Shown: positions 46,350 through 54,806, counted from the stretch's first letter. The stretch: 64,000 bases of DNA from Ahrensia kielensis DSM 5890 (GCF_000374465.1 NZ_KB894529.1:1-64000); one strand, 5' to 3'. Translations and numbers: made by a program. The notes: generated by a model not told the origin, from the sequence alone.

Positions 46350-46369
46350 ATTATTGCTTGAGCAATAAT
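46350..46369. promoter_or_regulatory. AT-rich palindrome ATTATTGCT-TG-AGCAATAAT
   Basis: Nine-base perfect arms around two bases, in the 72-bp space between the ABC ATPase stop and the dadA-like start. It could be an operator for the dadA block or, as RNA, an 8-bp tetraloop hairpin ending the ABC operon message. There is no T-run to favour termination. Confidence 0.5.
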
Positions 46370-46371
46370 AT

Positions 46372-47094
46372 CTAGCGGACATTTGAAAGGAATTGACGTG
46401 TTTCTTCATTTTGCGGATCCCCAAATATCTGCTCTGGCGGGCCAATTTCAGCCATCACACCTTTATGGAAAAACGCGACACGGTCCGACACATCTCTAGC
46501 AAAGCTCATCTCATGCGTTACCAAGATCATCGTCATGCCATCATCAGCAAGCATTTTTAACGTATCGAGAACTTCACCAACCAATTGCGGATCAAGCGCT
46601 GAAGTAACCTCATCGAACAACATATAGTCCGGCGACATTGCAAGCGCGCGCGCAATAGCCATACGCTGCTGCTGACCACCCGATAATCGGCTTGGGTAAA
46701 CGTCGCGCTTTTCGCCTAGTCCAACATGGTTCAATTGCTTTATTGCAATTTCTTCGGCTTCGGCACGTCCCATCTTTTTCACCTTACGCGGTGCGAGGGT
46801 TACGTTTTCCAAAACAGTCAGATGTGGAAACGCATTGAACTGCTGAAACACGATGCCGATTTTACAACGTAGTTTATTGATATCTGTGCTCTTGGCGTGA
46901 ACATGAGTTCCATCGACCAAGATACGACCAGTATCAATAGGCTCAAGCCCGTTGATACACGTCAGAAGGGTCGACTTACCGGAACCAGAACCACCGATGA
47001 CAGTGAGCACTTCGCCTTTTTCTACCGTAAGGTCGATACCTTTAAGTACTTCCAAAGGACCAAAGGATTTGCGAACATTTTCAATTTCAATCAT
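46372..47094 (-). CDS. Amino acid ABC transporter ATP-binding protein
   Basis: A 240-residue ATPase of the polar amino acid family (GlnQ/HisP type). Walker A GGSGSGKSTLL near residues 33-43, Q-loop FQQFNAFPHLT, signature LSGGQQQRMAIARAL near residues 134-148, Walker B YMLFDEVTSALDP, and H-loop VTHEM are all intact. The ATG at 47094 overlaps the permease stop region and is preferred to an earlier in-frame ATG. Energises uptake with the two permeases and the binding protein upstream. Confidence 0.95.
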   Translation of the reverse strand: MIEIENVRKSFGPLEVLKGIDLTVEKGEVLTVIGGSGSGKSTLLTCINGLEPIDTGRILVDGTHVHAKSTDINKLRCKIGIVFQQFNAFPHLTVLENVTLAPRKVKKMGRAEAEEIAIKQLNHVGLGEKRDVYPSRLSGGQQQRMAIARALAMSPDYMLFDEVTSALDPQLVGEVLDTLKMLADDGMTMILVTHEMSFARDVSDRVAFFHKGVMAEIGPPEQIFGDPQNEETRQFLSNVR

Positions 47095-47740
47095 TAGGTG
47101 ACCACCGTTTTTCCAGATACCCACCAAGTCGGGCAATTGGGAAGCTTAGTACGAAGTAAATCAAACCGCAGATCATCAAAATAAAGAGCGGTTCTTGTAG
47201 CCGAGTGATCAAGATTTGCGACGCGCGCAATAGTTCGATCATACCCAACCATAATACCAGAGAGGAATCTTTCAGCACGCCAAGCGTCAATCCAATCCAT
47301 GACGGCAAGGCTATACGGGCTGCCAATGGCGCTACGATATAGCCCATATCCTGCGTCCAGTTTAGCCCAAGTGATCGGGCGGCACGGCGCGTGGTTGGCG
47401 GCACAGCATCAATGGCGCCGCGAACAATCTCAGTGCAGTAAGCAGCAGTGTAAAGCGAGAGGATCACACAGGATGTGGTGAATGGCTCCCAGCCAAATTG
47501 CACGATCGCTTGGAAAGCATTGCCGAGAACCAACTGAATCAACAGCGGAACTGAGCGGAAAATATCGAGTATAAATGTCAACGGCGCAGACCAAATAGGT
47601 CCAATCTGCACGCGAATGACACCGAATATAATGCCTAAAAGCGTGCCTACCGCGACAGAAACGCCAGTAATTGCGAGCGTCATTCCTGCGCCTTTGGCAA
47701 GGAACATAAGGTCACTCGTTGTCAATGCAGTATCAAACAT
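47087..47740 (-). CDS. Amino acid ABC transporter permease (HisM/GlnP family)
   Basis: A 217-residue membrane protein with about five helices. It has the EAA-type loop for ATPase contact, VRGAIDAVPPTTRRAARSLGL near residues 104-124. AGAGGAGG precedes the start. It overlaps the ATPase gene by 8 bp and follows the other permease by 11 bp, so the carrier has a heterodimeric membrane domain. Confidence 0.94.
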   Translation of the reverse strand: MFDTALTTSDLMFLAKGAGMTLAITGVSVAVGTLLGIIFGVIRVQIGPIWSAPLTFILDIFRSVPLLIQLVLGNAFQAIVQFGWEPFTTSCVILSLYTAAYCTEIVRGAIDAVPPTTRRAARSLGLNWTQDMGYIVAPLAARIALPSWIGLTLGVLKDSSLVLWLGMIELLRASQILITRLQEPLFILMICGLIYFVLSFPIARLGGYLEKRWSPND

Positions 47741-47751
47741 AGCAACCTCCT

Positions 47752-48417
47752 CTAGTAACGGAACATGCGAGCAGCGAGTAGCCGTGCGCCAAGTGTTACG
47801 ATTTTTGCAATGATGTAGTAGATCACCGCAGCGATGGCGAAAAATTCAAAGGTACGGAACGAGCGCGCATTGAGCGCCTGTGTTATACCGGCCAGGTCCG
47901 TGCTCATACCTACCGTCACACCAAGCGACGTCATGAGAATGGCCCAAACCATTTGGTTGGTCATCGGCAAGAAAGCGACACGGAACATTTGAGGCATGAC
48001 GATCAGCCTAAAAGACTGCAACCATGTCATACCGAGCGAACGTCCTGCTCGCGACTGCGTGTCCGGTATCGCTTTGAGCGCTCCGCGGAAATTTTCAGAC
48101 AAATAACCGGCATTGTTAAAGGCAATACCGGCGAGTAAAGCGGCATATGGGCTCAAGTGAATTCCGAAGCTACCTAAGCCAAAATGCGCCATATAGATTT
48201 GAAAGAGTGCGGGGGTGTTTCGTGCTATTTCGATCCATGACACTGCAAATGCGTTCAAGTATCGGTTCCCCGACAAACGGAACAGTGTAAAGAACACTGC
48301 AATTACCATTCCGATAACCATTGAAAGCACTGCAATTTCCAGTGTGACAAGGGCCCCTTCGAGCAATTGCGGTAAAGATCTTAGCGCTTGGTTCCAATGG
48401 AACGTGTAGTTAAACAT
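47752..48417 (-). CDS. Amino acid ABC transporter permease (HisQ/GlnP family)
   Basis: A 221-residue membrane protein starting MFNYTFHWNQALRSLPQLLEGALVTLEIA at the region expected for the polar amino acid permease family, with five helices and the EAA loop FRGALKAIPDTQSRAGRSLGM near residues 110-130. The preferred ATG at 48417 follows a TTG. A hairpin at 48442-48466 separates it from the binding-protein gene. Confidence 0.93.
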   Translation of the reverse strand: MFNYTFHWNQALRSLPQLLEGALVTLEIAVLSMVIGMVIAVFFTLFRLSGNRYLNAFAVSWIEIARNTPALFQIYMAHFGLGSFGIHLSPYAALLAGIAFNNAGYLSENFRGALKAIPDTQSRAGRSLGMTWLQSFRLIVMPQMFRVAFLPMTNQMVWAILMTSLGVTVGMSTDLAGITQALNARSFRTFEFFAIAAVIYYIIAKIVTLGARLLAARMFRY

Positions 48418-48441
48418 CAATCCGCCACCCTGATTACAGTC

Positions 48442-48466
48442 TGCCGGCGCGTAAACCGCACCGGCA
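48442..48466 (-). other. Stem-loop between binding-protein and permease genes
   Basis: On the minus strand TGCCGGTGCG, a GTTTA loop and CGCGCCGGCA form a 10 bp stem with one G-U pair. There is no T-run after it. It matches in place and style the hairpin at 2955-2975 in the TRAP operon and is probably a message-stability element behind the binding-protein gene. Confidence 0.65.
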
Positions 48467-48489
48467 ATTCTATGTTTTTATCTTGTTGA

Positions 48490-49296
48490 TCAGCGATAGA
48501 CGTTTGAAACTGTCAAATCGGGCAGATCACCGCCAACATATTTTTCGTACAATTCAGCATAACGTCCAGTGCGAACCTGCTGATTGACGAACAAGTTCAA
48601 GTAATTGAGGAAACCATACTCTTCGCGATTGGTGAACAAAGCAACATAATCGATATCAAATGGCGCTTTTCCAGCAACAGAAATGCCTGGGAATTTGCCT
48701 GATTTAACATTGGCTTGCGCAACAGTCGACGTCGATACAGTAGCATCAATCTGGCCTTGGCTAAGCGCAAGGAAAACATCGGCTTGAGTTTGGTAAGGCC
48801 GGTATTCGCCTTGTCCCCACTCTTTAACTTGGTTTTCAAGTGCGATACCTTCGAAAGTACCAGCAACAGCGCCCACGACTTTACCGTTCAAGTCTTCATA
48901 TGACTTAATACCAGCTTCATCATTTGCAGTAACCGCCATCTCAAAAGCAAAGTAAGGGATGGACATTCCGACAGTTTTTGCACGCTCTAGTGTATCAGAC
49001 GTTGACGCAACACCAACATCAACACGGCCAGACATTAGAGCAGGAATACGCTCAGGAAACGGCGTCTCAACGATTTCAGCGTCAACACCAAGTGCCTTTG
49101 CCAAGTCATTACAATAATCAACGTCAAAACCGACTGGATTGTTATCCGCATCGCGCGATCCCATTGGCGGGAAGTCAAGCACAACCGCACAACGCAGTGT
49201 ACCAGATGAAATAATGTCATCGAGCTTATCGGCAGAGGCAGGTAACGTCATAAGTGCAGTGGCAGCTAAAGCCAAAACAGAAAATTTGGTTTTCAT
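48490..49296 (-). CDS. Amino acid ABC transporter substrate-binding protein
   Basis: A 268-residue periplasmic protein (family 3 solute-binding). Residues 1-22 are a signal peptide (VLALAATALMTLPASA). RCAVVLDFPPMGSRDADNNPVGFDVDYC-type opening (residues about 35-62) and GKVVGAVAGTFEG near residue 140 are typical. AGGGAG lies before the start. It heads the ABC operon. The ligand is an amino or imino acid. Hydroxyproline or proline is inferred from the surrounding genes. Confidence 0.92.
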   Translation of the reverse strand: MKTKFSVLALAATALMTLPASADKLDDIISSGTLRCAVVLDFPPMGSRDADNNPVGFDVDYCNDLAKALGVDAEIVETPFPERIPALMSGRVDVGVASTSDTLERAKTVGMSIPYFAFEMAVTANDEAGIKSYEDLNGKVVGAVAGTFEGIALENQVKEWGQGEYRPYQTQADVFLALSQGQIDATVSTSTVAQANVKSGKFPGISVAGKAPFDIDYVALFTNREEYGFLNYLNLFVNQQVRTGRYAELYEKYVGGDLPDLTVSNVYR

Positions 49297-49384
49297 TTTT
49301 AAATTCTCCCTTGAGTGTCACGGCCTTCTGAACCGATCTCACTTGATATTTATTCCACTAGAAAAAGAGAAAATCAAATTAAAA

Positions 49385-49409
49385 ATACAAAAAGTATACA
49401 GAAGTTGTA
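49385..49409. promoter_or_regulatory. Repeated GTAT/ATAC and TACA/TGTA half-sites upstream of the ABC operon
   Basis: ATAC-N5-GTAT (49385-49397) overlaps TACA-N5-TGTA (49397-49409), about 90-110 bp upstream of the binding-protein gene. The half-sites resemble the TACAT/ATGTA palindromes at 42286 and 51040 and could be weaker copies of the same operator. The arms are only 4 bp, so this is tentative. Confidence 0.35.
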
Positions 49410-49453
49410 CTCCCACCCCTTATATGCGTTCACAGCATGCTGGGATGGGAGTA
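49408..49453 (-). terminator. Hairpin behind the aldehyde dehydrogenase gene
   Basis: TACTCCCA-C-CCC pairs with GGG-A-TGGGAGTA over 12 positions with one mismatch and a 22-base loop. It starts 13 bases after the stop at 49466. No T-run follows, so it may be a weak terminator or attenuator between the dehydrogenase and the ABC operon. Confidence 0.45.
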
Positions 49454-49465
49454 AACACGAGTAAT

Positions 49466-50980
49466 TTAGCGCAGATCTTCAGGCAACAATTCAATCGGGA
49501 AGTTCTGATAGCTGACAGGGCGCACGAAACGTCGGATAGACAATGTTCCCACCGATGTCGCACCAAAATTGGTTGAAGCAGGGTACGGCCCACCATGAAC
49601 CATTGAGTCTACAACTTCTACGCCTGTTGGAAAACCATTGACCAACAAACGCCCTGCTTTGCGCTCCAGAACAGGTGCCAGCATTTTCGCTTCAGATAGA
49701 TCGCCATTATCCATATGCAATGTAATGGTAAGCTGCCCCTCAAGACCCTTTGCCAATTTCAACATTTCATCCATTGAACTTGCCCGAACCACAAGGCCGA
49801 GCGGACCAAACACTTCTTCTCCCAAATCATGCGCCTTGAGAAACTCTTCTGCACTGACTTCAAATATGTTTGGAGAGGCAGATCGGCCGCTGGATTCTGT
49901 TGTATAAACGGGCTTAGCTGCATCGCTATCCATAAAGCGCTCGCAACCATCGCGATAGGCTTTTGCAATACCATCTGTCAGCATTGTTTGAGGCGCAGCC
50001 TCTTCCAATGATGCTTTTGCAGCTGAAACGAACCGGTCAGCATCTGCGCCATCTAGCACAACTGCGATACCCGGATTGGTACAGAATTGGCCTGCGCCCA
50101 TGAGAAGCGATCCGGCCCATCCACGTCCCATCTCTTCAGCCCGTTCTTTAACGCTTTCAGCAAGAACAAACATCGGGTTTACGCTGCCAAGTTCGCCAAA
50201 GAAAGGGATAGGTTCAGATCTAGCAGCACAAAGATCAAACAACGCTCTTCCGCCAGCTAAACTACCGGTAAACCCGACAGCCTTAATGAGTGGATGCTGC
50301 ACTAGCCCTTGCCCTACATCACGTTTGCCACCTTGAATAAGGCTAAACACACCGCGCGGCATGCCAGTCTTTTCGATTGCAGCTAAAACGGCTTCAGCAA
50401 TGATTTCGCCTGTTCCCGGGTGAGCCGAATGGCCTTTAACAACCACAGGACAACCAGCCGCCAGCGCTGCTGCCGTATCACCGCCCGCTGTTGAAAATGC
50501 GAGCGGGAAATTAGATGCGCCGAACACAGCGACAGGGCCAATTGGCCGTTCAATCATACGGATTTCTGGCCGAGCAGCAGGCTTGCGCTCTGGCTGTGCT
50601 TCATCAATGCGCTTATCTAAATAATCACCCTTGCGGATATGATCAGCAAATAGGCGAAGCTGACCGGTTGTGCGGCCGCGCTCACCTTGAAGGCGTGCTT
50701 CTGGCAGGCCTGTCTCTTGGCTGCCGATTTGCGTAATGGCATCGGCGCGCGCCTCAATCTCATCAGCGATAGCATCCAAAAATGCGGCCCGTGTTTCGCG
50801 GCTAGAATAGCCATATTGCCAAAAAGCTTCTTCTGCGCCTTGTGCCGCACGGTCAACCAAATCAACAGTGCCCACACTAAAACTATGAGCAGACCCATGC
50901 GCAGGTTCAGACATAAACGTATCTGTTCCACTGACCCATTCGCCGGCGATTAAATGTTTTCCATGGGGTGTAAAAGTCAT
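49466..50980 (-). CDS. 2-oxoglutarate semialdehyde dehydrogenase (aldehyde dehydrogenase family)
   Basis: A 504-residue NADP-type aldehyde dehydrogenase. The catalytic Cys300 lies in MGAGQFCTNPG, the general base Glu263 in FFGELGSVNP, and the cofactor loop is GFTGSLAGGRAL. The GQFCTNPG form is typical of 2-oxoglutarate (ketoglutarate) semialdehyde dehydrogenases. It would finish hydroxyproline breakdown to 2-oxoglutarate. The ATG at 50980 has AGGAA 6 bases upstream and begins the conserved part, so the longer frame from 51040 is rejected. It is divergent from the reductase gene across an operator-like palindrome. Confidence 0.9.
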   Translation of the reverse strand: MTFTPHGKHLIAGEWVSGTDTFMSEPAHGSAHSFSVGTVDLVDRAAQGAEEAFWQYGYSSRETRAAFLDAIADEIEARADAITQIGSQETGLPEARLQGERGRTTGQLRLFADHIRKGDYLDKRIDEAQPERKPAARPEIRMIERPIGPVAVFGASNFPLAFSTAGGDTAAALAAGCPVVVKGHSAHPGTGEIIAEAVLAAIEKTGMPRGVFSLIQGGKRDVGQGLVQHPLIKAVGFTGSLAGGRALFDLCAARSEPIPFFGELGSVNPMFVLAESVKERAEEMGRGWAGSLLMGAGQFCTNPGIAVVLDGADADRFVSAAKASLEEAAPQTMLTDGIAKAYRDGCERFMDSDAAKPVYTTESSGRSASPNIFEVSAEEFLKAHDLGEEVFGPLGLVVRASSMDEMLKLAKGLEGQLTITLHMDNGDLSEAKMLAPVLERKAGRLLVNGFPTGVEVVDSMVHGGPYPASTNFGATSVGTLSIRRFVRPVSYQNFPIELLPEDLR

Positions 50981-51036
50981 TATAATTCCTAATAAATATT
51001 TGAACTTTTGGGATAAGAAAAAGAACTTCTCTTTTT

Positions 51037-51053
51037 GCATACATTATGTATAC
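51037..51053. promoter_or_regulatory. Palindrome ATACAT-T-ATGTAT between divergent genes
   Basis: A perfect 13-bp palindrome (51039-51051) in the 112-bp space between the semialdehyde dehydrogenase and pyrroline-2-carboxylate reductase genes. Its core TACAT-T-ATGTA repeats TACAT-A-ATGTA at 42286-42296 upstream of the TRAP operon. It fits a GntR/FCD operator controlling both directions. Confidence 0.65.
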
Positions 51054-51092
51054 AGATATCGCAACCAGACATGCGGCAAGAAGGGACCAAAA

Positions 51093-52109
51093 ATGACGCA
51101 AGAAACAAACACGCTATCCATCGACGAATTGAGCGCGCTGGTCGTTAAGATTTTCACACAGGCAGGCATGTCAGATCAACAGGCTCAGGCCACGGCTAAA
51201 GTCATTGTTTCTGGAGAGCGCGACGGCTGTAAGTCACATGGTATTTACCGCATCGAGGGCTGCCTTCGCACAATTGCAGCTGGCAAAGTTGAACCACGTG
51301 CAGAGCCAGAACTTACAGATGACGGATCTGCCGTTTTACGTGTAGACGCCAAAGGCGCTTTTTCACCAGCAGCCTTTGCGCTCGGCGCTCCTGCTCTTGC
51401 TGAACGCGCACGCGAATTGGGTGTTGCAACACTCGTTATTAATTCATGCACTCATTTTTCAGCTCTTTGGCCAGAAATTGAAACGCTAACGGATATGGGA
51501 TTGGCTGCACTTGCCATCTGCCCGAGCTACGCAAGTGTTGCGCCGCACGGCGGCAAAGAACCTTTATTGGGCACTAACCCACTGGCATTTGGCTGGCCAC
51601 GCCCTGCCAAGCACCCTTATGTTTTTGATTTTGCTACATCAATTGCGGCTCGCGGCGAGATTGAATTGCACCGCCGCGCTGGAACACAAATTCCAGAAGG
51701 CTGGGCAATGGATGTTAATGGTGAGCCAACAATTGATCCAGAAGAAGCTCTTGCAGGTGCCATGTTGCCATTCGGCGCACATAAAGGGTCGGCGATATCA
51801 ACGATGATAGAGCTTTTATCGGGTGTGATGATTGGCGACATGACCAGCCCTGAAGCCTTAGAAAACCTCGGCAACACAACACTTTCGCCGCATCACGGCG
51901 AACTCATCATTGCATTTAGCCCAGAAAAATTCTCCGCCGGACGGCCCGGCAATCCGTTTGATCGCGCGGAAACGCTTTTCGATGCTATTTTGGGTCAAGG
52001 CGCACGTTTGCCATCACAACGTCGCTTTGCAATGCGCGATAAAACTATGCGTGAGGGCGTAACGCTGACAAGCGACGAGATGCAATCTCTGCAATCGTTT
52101 TTATCATAA
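51093..52109 (+). CDS. Malate/L-lactate dehydrogenase-type reductase, probable 1-pyrroline-2-carboxylate reductase
   Basis: A 338-residue NAD(P)-dependent oxidoreductase of the MDH/LDH2 (YlbC/DpkA) family. CKSHGIYRIEG near residue 50 carries the family His. NSCTHFSALWPEIE near residue 117, LGTNPLAFGWPRP near residue 153, and MLPFGAHKGSAIS near residue 228 are conserved. Members beside 3-hydroxyproline dehydratases reduce 1-pyrroline-2-carboxylate to L-proline, which fits the two dehydratase candidates here. The ATG at 51093 is chosen because the upstream extension is unconserved in character. It is divergent from the rest of the cluster. Confidence 0.85.
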   Translation: MTQETNTLSIDELSALVVKIFTQAGMSDQQAQATAKVIVSGERDGCKSHGIYRIEGCLRTIAAGKVEPRAEPELTDDGSAVLRVDAKGAFSPAAFALGAPALAERARELGVATLVINSCTHFSALWPEIETLTDMGLAALAICPSYASVAPHGGKEPLLGTNPLAFGWPRPAKHPYVFDFATSIAARGEIELHRRAGTQIPEGWAMDVNGEPTIDPEEALAGAMLPFGAHKGSAISTMIELLSGVMIGDMTSPEALENLGNTTLSPHHGELIIAFSPEKFSAGRPGNPFDRAETLFDAILGQGARLPSQRRFAMRDKTMREGVTLTSDEMQSLQSFLS

Positions 52110-52146
52110 GCCCTGATACTGCCGTCGATTTCCTCATATTGACACG

Positions 52147-52181
52147 AAAATACTCAAGCGTAATTTAAACTTGAGTATTTT
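52147..52181 (+). terminator. Terminator after the pyrroline-2-carboxylate reductase gene
   Basis: AAAATACTCAAG and CTTGAGTATTTT form a perfect 12-bp inverted repeat with an 11-base loop, 38 bases after the stop, ending in TTTTTG. The stem is AT-rich, and the T-run supports termination on the plus strand. Confidence 0.75.
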
Positions 52182-52278
52182 TGTCATGTATGCGACTTAC
52201 GCCTAAAAACCAGACTATTATCGGCCAAGCCATCAATTGCTGGCAGGCCGATTAGCCTGCACTTATAGGATTCGACGC

Positions 52279-53052
52279 ATGGAAAAACGACCATCAAGAC
52301 GCTTGCTTACAGTCGAGCGCGCGCAATACATCACCCCCAATATGGTGCGCATCACTTTTGCCGGTGATGAACTTGCCGGCATACCGACTGATCGCGCGGG
52401 TGGAAATTGCAAAATTTTACTGCCCGCCGAAGGTCAATCACGCCAAGATTTTGCTGAGCAATTGGAAAATGGTCCCAAGCCGGTAACGCGCACCTATACG
52501 GTACGCTCATTTCGCGAAGACCCTCTGGAAATGGATGTCGACTTTGTCGCCCATGGTGACACGGGACCTGCTGCACGCTGGGCAACCCGCGCAAAGCCTG
52601 GCGACTTTTGTGGTTTTGCTGGCCCAAGCATGCCGAAACTCACCGAATTTTATGTCGATTATTATTTGATTGCCGCTGATATGACGGCGCTGCCTGTTGC
52701 CTGCGCCGCACTTGAAGCAATGCCTGAAGATGCGAAAGGTGTTGCGGTTTTCGAAATCCTATCTGAAGCCGATAAACAAACGATACAAGCACCAGAGGGC
52801 ATTGAAATTCATTGGCTCATTTCGCCTGATCCACACCAAGCTTCACCACTTCAAGAGAATTTCATTCGTGGCTTGGATTTACCATTAGGCACTATTCAAA
52901 CGTGCATTGCTGGTGAGAGCTCCGTGATCCGCGCGCTCCGCGTTTACCTCGTCAACGAGAAACAAGTACCGAAGGAAAACGCCTATATATCTGGCTATTG
53001 GAAAATCGGTCTGATCGAGGATGAGCATCAAATTGAAAAACGCAACGAATGA
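52279..53052 (+). CDS. Siderophore-interacting flavoprotein (ViuB/SIP family)
   Basis: A 257-residue FAD-dependent ferric-siderophore reductase. RTYTVRSFREDPLEMDVDFV-type FAD-binding strand near residue 75 and HGDTGPAARWATRAKPGD near residue 98 are family motifs. The C-terminal NAD(P)H-binding half includes AGESSVIRALRVYL and ends with SGYWKIG. It releases iron from imported siderophores in the cytoplasm. AGGA lies 8 bases before the ATG at 52279. No siderophore transport or synthesis genes are nearby, so it stands alone. Confidence 0.9.
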   Translation: MEKRPSRRLLTVERAQYITPNMVRITFAGDELAGIPTDRAGGNCKILLPAEGQSRQDFAEQLENGPKPVTRTYTVRSFREDPLEMDVDFVAHGDTGPAARWATRAKPGDFCGFAGPSMPKLTEFYVDYYLIAADMTALPVACAALEAMPEDAKGVAVFEILSEADKQTIQAPEGIEIHWLISPDPHQASPLQENFIRGLDLPLGTIQTCIAGESSVIRALRVYLVNEKQVPKENAYISGYWKIGLIEDEHQIEKRNE

Positions 53053-53098
53053 ACGTGCTTTTCAAGCTCTTCGAAACGTTCAAAACTTCGCGGCCAAC

Positions 53099-53114
53099 TC
53101 TGATTTAGATCAGA
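53099..53114. promoter_or_regulatory. FNR-like inverted repeat TCTGAT-TTAG-ATCAGA
   Basis: Perfect 6-base arms with a 4-base spacer. It differs from the FNR box only in the outer bases (CTGAT/ATCAG for TTGAT/ATCAA). It lies 148 bp before the TauE/SafE gene, beyond the usual activator position, so it is only a weak candidate. Confidence 0.3.
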
Positions 53115-53261
53115 TGTTGGCTCAGTGGAATTGACTAATAATTACCGTAAGCCGCGCGCGTAACTTGCTCACTTAATCTTATGCTTATAACAATGGGTTC
53201 TAATTTCGCGACACATTTTGCTTGCGCTCAAATTGATCAACCTGTCCGTTGAAAGCAGACG

Positions 53262-54005
53262 ATGGAAATAACAATTATTCTTATTGCTGCTTTTCTCGCA
53301 GGAATTTTAAACACGATTGCTGGCGGCGGTACATTCTTGACCTTTCCCGCATTGGTATTCATTGGCGTTCCGCCTGTAATGGCGAATGCAACTAGCGCTG
53401 TCGCCGTTTTTCCAGGCTATTTAGGCGGCGCGTTAGGGTTTCGTGATGAACTGGGTAAGTTCGATCGCAAACAAATAATCAGACTGATTATTATAACGCT
53501 GGTCGGCGGTTTAATTGGTTCACTATTATTACTGTTCTCATCCAATAAAGCTTTCTCGCTCATCGTGCCGTTCTTGTTGTTCGGGGCAACGCTGGCTTTT
53601 TTGTATGGCGAAAAAATCCGCAATTGGGCAGCAAAGAAAGACAAGGCAGTCACGCCGTTCGGCGCAGTCGGGCTGTTACTCGCCAGTATCTATGGTGGCT
53701 ATTTTAATGGCGGACTTGGCATTGTTCTGCTGGCGCTTTTCGCCCTCTGGGGGATGACGAACATTCATGAAATGAACGGCTTGAAAAGCGGGCTGTCATT
53801 CGTTTTATCCGCAATATCTGTTGTCGTTTTTGCAATAGGCGGTTTGATTGAATGGCACTATGCACTGGCGATGATGCTGGCCTCAACATTAGGCGGCTAT
53901 GCTGGCGCGCCAATTGCACGTGCATTGCCAAAGAAAATCGTCCGTATGATTATTGCTCTCGTTGGCTTTACAATGAGCGCCATATTCTTTTATCGGCTGT
54001 TTTGA
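53262..54005 (+). CDS. TauE/SafE family permease
   Basis: A 247-residue membrane protein with about eight helices arranged as two repeats. The N-terminal repeat has AGILNTIAGGGTFLTFPAL and the second has YGGYFNGGLGIVLLALFAL, both typical of the sulfite/sulfoacetate exporter family (formerly DUF81). Substrate is unknown; organosulfur or other small anions are usual. It stands alone and converges with the ZIP gene, 15 bp between stops. Confidence 0.9.
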   Translation: MEITIILIAAFLAGILNTIAGGGTFLTFPALVFIGVPPVMANATSAVAVFPGYLGGALGFRDELGKFDRKQIIRLIIITLVGGLIGSLLLLFSSNKAFSLIVPFLLFGATLAFLYGEKIRNWAAKKDKAVTPFGAVGLLLASIYGGYFNGGLGIVLLALFALWGMTNIHEMNGLKSGLSFVLSAISVVVFAIGGLIEWHYALAMMLASTLGGYAGAPIARALPKKIVRMIIALVGFTMSAIFFYRLF

Positions 54006-54020
54006 TTATCAAGCTTTCAA

Positions 54021-54770
54021 TTAAAAGGCATGGCTCGCGACAAAAGCAAATAAGAAGCCAGCCGCAGCGATTGGTCCTGACAGTGCATGAATGTCGTCAA
54101 AGGCCTCTGGTATCATCGTGTCAATCAGCATCACGAATATTGCTCCAGCCGCGCAGGCAATCGCAGCACCAATGTAAAACGGACCGAGTTGACCAATAAT
54201 CAGATAGCCAAGCAAAGCTGAAACTGAGCATGTCACGGCAATGCTTCCCCAAATGGAAAACACATATGAAGCGGATTTTCCTGCGGCCTTCATGCCGACT
54301 GAACTTGAAAGACCTTCGGGCACGTTGGAGATAAAAATCGCTAGCAGCGTTACAAAAGCTACGCCTTCACCATCAAGAAGCGAAATGCCGATAGCTGCCG
54401 ATTCCGGAATACCATCCAGAAGCGAACCAATCGCGATAGCAATGGATGCAGCCGCGCCAGCAGTAACAGCACTGGATTGTTTGCGCCCAGCTGCGCCAGA
54501 CCGAGACAAAAAAGCATTGGCCAAACCATAAAGTGTCGCACCAAAAACAAACCCAACAGTCGCGGCTATGCTTCCTGCGGTTTTAAAGGCCTCGTCCATT
54601 AAATTAAAAGCAAGAGCAGAAATCAGGACGCCAATCCCGAATGCCATGATTGATGAGCTAACCATTTTGGATAGGTTTAGAAAGTAGCCCATAGCCGCAC
54701 CAAGAAGCAGCGCTCCGCCAGCGACAAAGCCCCAAAGTGCTGCTTGGACTGGAAGTGATAAATATTCCAT
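54021..54770 (-). CDS. ZIP family divalent metal transporter
   Basis: A 249-residue membrane protein with eight helices. The metal site segments are GSLLDGIPESAAIGISL near residue 115 (in place of the usual H-N-x-P-E) and ISNVPEGLSSSVGMKAAG near residue 147. The first metal ligand position reads D-G-I-P-E, as in a bacterial ZIP subgroup. It probably takes up or releases zinc or another divalent metal. No Zur or Fur site was evident. Confidence 0.85.
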   Translation of the reverse strand: MEYLSLPVQAALWGFVAGGALLLGAAMGYFLNLSKMVSSSIMAFGIGVLISALAFNLMDEAFKTAGSIAATVGFVFGATLYGLANAFLSRSGAAGRKQSSAVTAGAAASIAIAIGSLLDGIPESAAIGISLLDGEGVAFVTLLAIFISNVPEGLSSSVGMKAAGKSASYVFSIWGSIAVTCSVSALLGYLIIGQLGPFYIGAAIACAAGAIFVMLIDTMIPEAFDDIHALSGPIAAAGFLFAFVASHAF

Positions 54771-54806
54771 CTGTTACCCTTGGCTCTAACCAATTCAACT
54801 GTGTGG

